64,000 nt of DNA, from NCBI RefSeq assembly GCF_001690355.1, contig NZ_LZHG01000014.1, positions 1 to 64,000 of the forward strand, in the 5' to 3' direction. Position 1 is the first letter of the stretch, and each line of letters opens with the position of its first letter. Shown here piece after piece: positions 59,283 through 64,000 of this stretch. The notes beneath the pieces are model-generated. The model was not told the DNA's origin. It worked only from the letters and a program-made list of their open reading frames with translations, and ran no database searches. Both the position numbers and the translations under genes were made by a program. This stretch comes from Gilliamella sp. Choc4-2 (GTDB taxonomy: Bacteria; Pseudomonadota; Gammaproteobacteria; Enterobacterales; Orbaceae).

Positions 59283-61024
59283 TTCCATTTTTTATTCCTT
59301 CTAATTATTGCTTTGTTATTCCTTGCTATAACCACAGTGAAGCATTACTTGGTGTTCTCAAACATCTTGCATCTTATGAGATAAATTGCATTTTAGTCGA
59401 TGATGGAAGTTCAGTTAATGAAGTTCAAAAAATGGATCAAATTATCGCCTTGTTTCCGTGGGTCACGCTACTCCGTTTAAAAACAAACCAAGGAAAAGGT
59501 GCGGCAGTTATGACAGGATTGGAATATGCATATAACCAAGGTTATGCCTATGCAATACAAGTAGATGCGGATGGTCAACATGATAGCCAGATTGTAAAAA
59601 AACTTATTGAACAATCATTACAAAATCCTCATGCCTTAATATCTGGTTGTCCAATATATGATAATAGTGTCCCTAAACATCGGCTTATTGCCCGATATAT
59701 AACGCATTTTTGGGTATGGATTGAAACCTTATCTTTTTCAATAAAAGATAGTATGTGTGGATTTCGTGTTTATCCTTTACAAGCAACATGTAATCTTATT
59801 AAGCAATCCAATATAGGAAAAAGAATGGATTTCGATACAGATATCATGGTCCAATTATATTGGAAAGGTATACCGTCTATTTTTGTGCCAACTAAAGTCA
59901 CATATCCTAAAGATGGCATATCACATTTCAAAGCGTTTAAAGATAATTTACTCATTACCAAGATGCATACTAAATTATTTTTGGGAATGCTTCCACGCAT
60001 ACTACCGTTAATAAAAAGGAATTATAAAAAAAACGATGAGCAAATTCATTGGTCGCAAACACAAGAACGAAAGGGCTTATTTGGAATTAGATTAATTCTG
60101 AAGTTTTACCGCATATTTGGTAGAAAAACCTCTAAATTAATTATGTTTCCTGTTATCACCTATTTTTGGCTAACAGGAAAAAAACAACGTCAAGCATCTA
60201 AGCAGTATATAGAAATAATAAGTAATTATTATAAAAATATTCCTCTTATTAATAAAAATCAGCTCACTAGTTTTCACCATTTTCAGCGCTTTGGTGAATC
60301 GTTTCTAGATAAAATAGCATGTTGGCAAGGAGACATAAAAATAGACGATATTTATTCGCCCAATATGGATACTTACTTAGATTTAATATCTAATAAACAG
60401 GGTATTATCTTAATATGCTCACATCTCGGAGATGTTGAAATATGCAGAGCGCTTGCTCAACTATCACATAATATCAAAATTAATACTCTTGTTTTTAGAA
60501 AACATGCTGCTCGTTTTAATCAAATTCTTAAAGAAACTAATCAAGCATCAACCTTCAATCTAATACAAGTAGATTCAATTGGTGCTGACACTGCAATTTT
60601 ACTTAAACAAAAATTAGAACAAGGCGAATGGGTTGCGATTGTTGGTGACAGAACATCAAGCAATCCACACCAAAGAATGCTTGATGAATCAGTAAGCTGG
60701 GCTGATTTCTTAGGCAAACCAGCTCCTTTTCCAAAAGGACCATTCATATTATCTTCAGCTTTAGGTGTTCCTGTTTATTTAGCCTGGGGATTAAAACCAA
60801 ACGGACGTTTTCAAATATACTTTGAGCATTTTGCCGATAAATTAAAAATATCAAGAAAAAACCGTAAAGCTGAACTTGATTTAATCATACAAAATTATGC
60901 AAAAAGATTAGAACATTATTGCCTATTATCGCCTCTCGATTGGTTTAATTTTTACGACTTTTGGCAATTTACTCAACCTAAAACAAATGACATACACATA
61001 AGTAATAATAAAGATGAAGAATAA
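59273..61024 (+). CDS. apeJ: Glycosyltransferase family 2 / LpxL-like acyltransferase fusion
   Basis: This 583-residue protein has an N-terminal GT2 domain (about 10-240) with YNHSEALLGVLKHL, VDDGSSVNEVQ and VDADGQHDSQ. A C-terminal lipid A acyltransferase-like domain (about 285-575) has ICSHLGDVEICRAL, an HX4E motif, and GDRTSSNPHQ. The same fusion is known from APE clusters, where it is thought to build the lipid anchor. It overlaps its neighbours by 10-11 bases. Confidence 0.9.
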   Translation: MSVVPFFIPSNYCFVIPCYNHSEALLGVLKHLASYEINCILVDDGSSVNEVQKMDQIIALFPWVTLLRLKTNQGKGAAVMTGLEYAYNQGYAYAIQVDADGQHDSQIVKKLIEQSLQNPHALISGCPIYDNSVPKHRLIARYITHFWVWIETLSFSIKDSMCGFRVYPLQATCNLIKQSNIGKRMDFDTDIMVQLYWKGIPSIFVPTKVTYPKDGISHFKAFKDNLLITKMHTKLFLGMLPRILPLIKRNYKKNDEQIHWSQTQERKGLFGIRLILKFYRIFGRKTSKLIMFPVITYFWLTGKKQRQASKQYIEIISNYYKNIPLINKNQLTSFHHFQRFGESFLDKIACWQGDIKIDDIYSPNMDTYLDLISNKQGIILICSHLGDVEICRALAQLSHNIKINTLVFRKHAARFNQILKETNQASTFNLIQVDSIGADTAILLKQKLEQGEWVAIVGDRTSSNPHQRMLDESVSWADFLGKPAPFPKGPFILSSALGVPVYLAWGLKPNGRFQIYFEHFADKLKISRKNRKAELDLIIQNYAKRLEHYCLLSPLDWFNFYDFWQFTQPKTNDIHISNNKDEE

Positions 61025-61436
61025 TTTTAACCACAGTGTAACAATTGAATATACAACATCATTTCATGATACCGATGCAATGGGTGTAGTTTGGCATGGT
61101 AATTATCTGAAACTTTTTGAAAGAGCTAGAGAAGCATTATTCCAGAAATATAATTATGGATATATGGATATGCAAAAGTCAGGATATATTTGGCCAATAG
61201 TTGATGCTCGCATCAAATATACTAATTCAACTTTTGTAGAACAAACTCTACTAATTACGGCTCAATTAGAAGAGTATGAAAATCGAATAAAAATTAACTA
61301 TACCATTAGGGACAGTAAAACTGGTAAAAAAACAACGTCTGGTTATACCATTCAAGTGGCTGTATGCATGACAACGAAAGAGATGAGTTTTGTTACACCT
61401 ACAATTTTTTTAGAACAGTTCGGATTATTAAAATGA
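61014..61436 (+). CDS. apeK: Hot-dog thioesterase of the aryl polyene cluster
   Basis: This 140-residue protein is a YbgC/4-hydroxybenzoyl-CoA thioesterase type with the active-site stretch FHDTDAMGVVWHGNYLKLFE. It probably releases acyl chains from ACP or CoA, as editing or at chain termination. It overlaps apeJ by 11 bases and apeL by an ATGA. Confidence 0.9.
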   Translation: MKNNFNHSVTIEYTTSFHDTDAMGVVWHGNYLKLFERAREALFQKYNYGYMDMQKSGYIWPIVDARIKYTNSTFVEQTLLITAQLEEYENRIKINYTIRDSKTGKKTTSGYTIQVAVCMTTKEMSFVTPTIFLEQFGLLK

Positions 61437-62038
61437 AAAATTACTTAGTCGCTTTATTAACTTTTTTTATAGCTTTTTTTACGACTGTTGCACAAGCAAT
61501 TACACTTGAAGATATTCAGCAGCAATTTAGCAAAAATAAAATTATGCGAGCTGATTTTATACAATATCGCTATATAAATGGTTTACCAAACCCATTACAT
61601 TCAACTGGAAAAATGATAATATCCCAAGATTTAGGTTTATGGTGGCAACAGCAAACGCCTTTTGTCATTACCTTAAAGATAAATTCAAAACGAATGGAAC
61701 AAAGTATTGAAGATCAAAAACCTCAAATCATCACTGCTGAAAGCCAACCCCAACTCTTTCAGTTTAACAATTTGCTTACAAGTCTTTTTATTGCTGATAA
61801 AGAGATGCTAGAAACTAATTTTGATATCGAATTATCTGAACAAAATAAACATTGGATTCTTACACTCACCCCAAAAGTAACACCATTAAATAAAATTTTT
61901 AAACAAATAATACTCATTGGAGCAACACATTTAGAAAAAATTACCATAAATGATATGCAACATGATAAAACTACCCTTGAATTTTTGAATCATCAAACAA
62001 CGAAATTAGCACAACATGAACAATCATTATTCAAATAA
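61433..62038 (+). CDS. apeL: LolA-like outer membrane lipoprotein carrier
   Basis: This 201-residue periplasmic protein starts at ATG 61433 (ATGA overlap with apeK). A signal peptide spans residues 1-21 (ends TTVAQA). The LolA-like fold is suggested by MRADFIQYRYINGLPNPLHS, GKMIISQDLGLWWQQ and the final hydrophobic strands. In this cluster it would escort the lipidated polyene across the periplasm, with the MMPL exporter that follows. Confidence 0.85.
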   Translation: MKNYLVALLTFFIAFFTTVAQAITLEDIQQQFSKNKIMRADFIQYRYINGLPNPLHSTGKMIISQDLGLWWQQQTPFVITLKINSKRMEQSIEDQKPQIITAESQPQLFQFNNLLTSLFIADKEMLETNFDIELSEQNKHWILTLTPKVTPLNKIFKQIILIGATHLEKITINDMQHDKTTLEFLNHQTTKLAQHEQSLFK

Positions 62039-64000
62039 TAATATAAAAAAATTAAAAAATTGTGCTATTGGATGGCTTATTACTGTAGTTTGTTTACTGC
62101 TAACTGCATCTTATCTTTTTTCTAATAGTAAGATTAATAGCAGCGTATTATCTTTGCTTCCTCAAGAGCAAACAAACAATGTTCCTATGGAGTTTATCAA
62201 TGGATTTCAAGACAGACTTGATAAACAATTAGTATGGTTAATTAAACCTGCCGATCCTAATAATTTAGAATCAGTAAAATGGTGGTATCAAAATCTAAAT
62301 AAACAACCATTTATCCACAGAATCAGTGGGCTTATGGATGAGCAATTTCAACAAAACTGGGGGATATTTGCTTATCAATATCGTTATCAACTTATGGATG
62401 AAAAAACGATCGAACGACTTAAAGCTCATAAACAGTTTGCTTGGATTCAAAGCCAAATATATTCACCATTTAGTGGTGTAAGCGCAAAAGAGCTTAATAG
62501 CGATCCACTTCTCTTAACGCGCTCATCGCAATTAAATCAACTTGGCAACACAGGTAGCCTAACCGTCAAAAATGGCTGGTTATCAAGCCAAGATCAGCAA
62601 GGTAATGTGTGGTACATGACCTATGCAGAATTAAATGGCTCATCGTTTAATATGCAACAATCACACCAAATTGTTACGCAACTAAATAAACTTAGTGAGC
62701 AATTAAAAGCTAAGTGGCCAGATACAGAAATCTTAAAACGCGGCGTATTATATTATAGCGATAATGCAAGTTTAGCTGCTAAAGAAGATATTTCAACAAT
62801 AGGCAGTTTATCAATAATTGGTATCATTATATTAATTATTATAGTATTCCGATCTGTTATACCAATCTTGCTGTCACTATTATCCATTTTTATAGGTATA
62901 GTTTGCGGTGCAGTAGCTGTATTAACCATCTTTGGTGAAATCCATGTCATGACGCTAGTTATGAGCACCAGTGTAATAGGCATTACAATTGATTACTCAT
63001 TACATTATCTAACTGAGCGATTATTACATGGTAATCAAGATTCAACCTATGTTAGCTTAAAAAAATTGCTAGTAACATTAACTATTGCTTTATGCTCAAG
63101 CCTTATTGCTTACTTAATTTTATTAATAGCACCATTTCCAGGATTAAAGCAGCTTTCAGTTTTTGCTATATTTGGATTAATAGGTGCATTTCTAACTGTT
63201 ATTTTTTGGTATCCTTTCTTAACCCCCAAATTACCTGCTCGCGAAAATGTGGCATCTCGGTTTTTGACCTTTTGGCTTAATCTTTGGCAAAATAAAGGCG
63301 TTCAATGGTCAATGATATTATCAGCAATAATATTTATAGGATATGGTATAAACAATCTAACTATAGATGATGATATAGGTAAACTACAAGCTTTGCCTGT
63401 TCAACTACAAAAAGAAGAACAAGCTATTATAGATATAACGCATCAAACAACAGATCAAAAATGGTTCATTGTGTTTGGTGATACAGCAGAACAGACATTA
63501 CAGCGATTGGAACAATTTTTACCGAAATTAGAACAAGCAAAACAAGCTGGTTTATTTAAACAATATCAATCCATAAATTTACCGTCCATTGCAAAACAGC
63601 AACAGAATATAGAATTAGTCGATCAATACATGCCTGAAATAATATCTTCACTTAAACAAATTGGCATAGAAACTCAATTACTAAATTTGAACGACACAAA
63701 AACCCTTATTACACCAACATTATGGGAAAATAGTGAAATTAGCCAAGGTAGAAAACTACTTTGGTTAACGCAAAAAAATGGCAAAAGCGCCACACTTATT
63801 CCAATCAGTGGTATAAATAAATTAGATAAAATCAGGGAATTATCTTATGAAAATAAAGGAGTTTATTGGTTAGATCGTCGTACTGAATTTAATAATATGT
63901 TTACTAACTACAGAATTCATCTATCCCAACTACTTACTGGGGCTGTAGTAATAATATGTTCATGTTTTGTTTTCCACAATCGTAAATATGGTTTAAAAAC
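62016..64000 (+). CDS. apeM: MMPL-family exporter of the aryl polyene cluster, 3' end off the window
   Basis: From ATG 62016 (23 bases inside apeL) the frame is open to the right edge, about 661 codons. The start is MNNHYSNNNIKKLKNCAIGW, then a first membrane helix (LITVVCLLLTASYLF). A periplasmic domain covers about 40-255. A helical bundle follows (SIIGIIILIIIVFRSVI and on) with the RND/MMPL signature GITIDYSLHYLTERLL. It is expected to move the product from the inner membrane. Remaining cluster genes (full ketosynthases, reductase) should lie to the right. Confidence 0.9.
   Translation, partial: MNNHYSNNNIKKLKNCAIGWLITVVCLLLTASYLFSNSKINSSVLSLLPQEQTNNVPMEFINGFQDRLDKQLVWLIKPADPNNLESVKWWYQNLNKQPFIHRISGLMDEQFQQNWGIFAYQYRYQLMDEKTIERLKAHKQFAWIQSQIYSPFSGVSAKELNSDPLLLTRSSQLNQLGNTGSLTVKNGWLSSQDQQGNVWYMTYAELNGSSFNMQQSHQIVTQLNKLSEQLKAKWPDTEILKRGVLYYSDNASLAAKEDISTIGSLSIIGIIILIIIVFRSVIPILLSLLSIFIGIVCGAVAVLTIFGEIHVMTLVMSTSVIGITIDYSLHYLTERLLHGNQDSTYVSLKKLLVTLTIALCSSLIAYLILLIAPFPGLKQLSVFAIFGLIGAFLTVIFWYPFLTPKLPARENVASRFLTFWLNLWQNKGVQWSMILSAIIFIGYGINNLTIDDDIGKLQALPVQLQKEEQAIIDITHQTTDQKWFIVFGDTAEQTLQRLEQFLPKLEQAKQAGLFKQYQSINLPSIAKQQQNIELVDQYMPEIISSLKQIGIETQLLNLNDTKTLITPTLWENSEISQGRKLLWLTQKNGKSATLIPISGINKLDKIRELSYENKGVYWLDRRTEFNNMFTNYRIHLSQLLTGAVVIICSCFVFHNRKYGLK

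Overview
The window looks like a chromosomal segment of a low-GC gammaproteobacterium. Most housekeeping blocks keep Enterobacterales-like order (rpsF-priB-rpsR-rplI, trxB-cydDC, corC-lnt-gltIJKL, tusE / ftsB-ispD-ispF-truD-pcm), but the DNA is very AT-rich and several expected neighbours are missing (surE and nlpD-rpoS beside pcm, ybeZ beside ybeY, recBC beside recD). With a cellobiose-type PTS, fermentative D-lactate dehydrogenase, a lone T6SS vgrG module and an aryl polyene cluster, this fits a host-associated member of the Orbaceae (Gilliamella/Frischella-like). That assignment is inference, not proof.

Layout. 1-2.9 kb: a type VI secretion vgrG followed by a coupled DUF4123-like adaptor gene that runs off the left edge. 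3.4-10 kb: chaB, then a beta-glucoside/cellobiose PTS locus (6-phospho-beta-glucosidase, IIB, PRD regulator, IIA, an unrecognised membrane protein, IIC). 10.3-18.4 kb: periplasmic gamma-glutamyltransferase, the rpsF ribosomal operon with its promoter and leader, mltB, ldhA, ampG, a nitroreductase and a 61-residue orphan gene. 18.8-30.5 kb: trxB-cydDC, rsfS-rlmH-ybeY-corC-lnt and the glutamate/aspartate importer gltIJKL. 30.5-38.2 kb: recD, nadR-pnuC, and the pcm-truD-ispF-ispD-ftsB / tusE block.

38.4-44.85 kb: a decayed genomic island immediately downstream of tRNA-Ser(UGA). Its two ends carry matching arrays of TCCA-type repeats ending in a TTTCAAAAGGTAGA motif, which resemble integrase arm sites, and a tRNA-3'-end-like remnant lies at the right edge. 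No integrase gene remains. Inside are a cytosine methyltransferase frameshifted at its catalytic Pro-Cys, a complete IS3-family element, a flavin N-hydroxylase (IucD/PvdA-like) with a nonsense codon and truncated by the IS, an intact GNAT acetyltransferase, two unidentified gene fragments, an IS481-type element with an amber codon in its transposase, an in-frame umuD-umuC deletion fusion, a Ner-like regulator, and a structured antisense locus resembling the C4/CI immunity RNA of phages P1 and P4. The island is best read as a P4-like satellite or prophage remnant.

45.3-53.0 kb: two tandem paralogous acyltransferase-SGNH proteins (surface polysaccharide acylation) and an aspT-asdA pair for the aspartate:alanine proton-motive cycle. 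53.3-64 kb: an aryl polyene (APE) biosynthetic cluster. A lipoprotein gene and a methyltransferase gene read left. A partial KS-like protein, acyltransferase, two ACPs, a membrane protein, an AMP-ligase fused to a dehydratase, a glycosyltransferase-acyltransferase fusion, a thioesterase, a LolA-like carrier and an MMPL exporter read right and run off the window.
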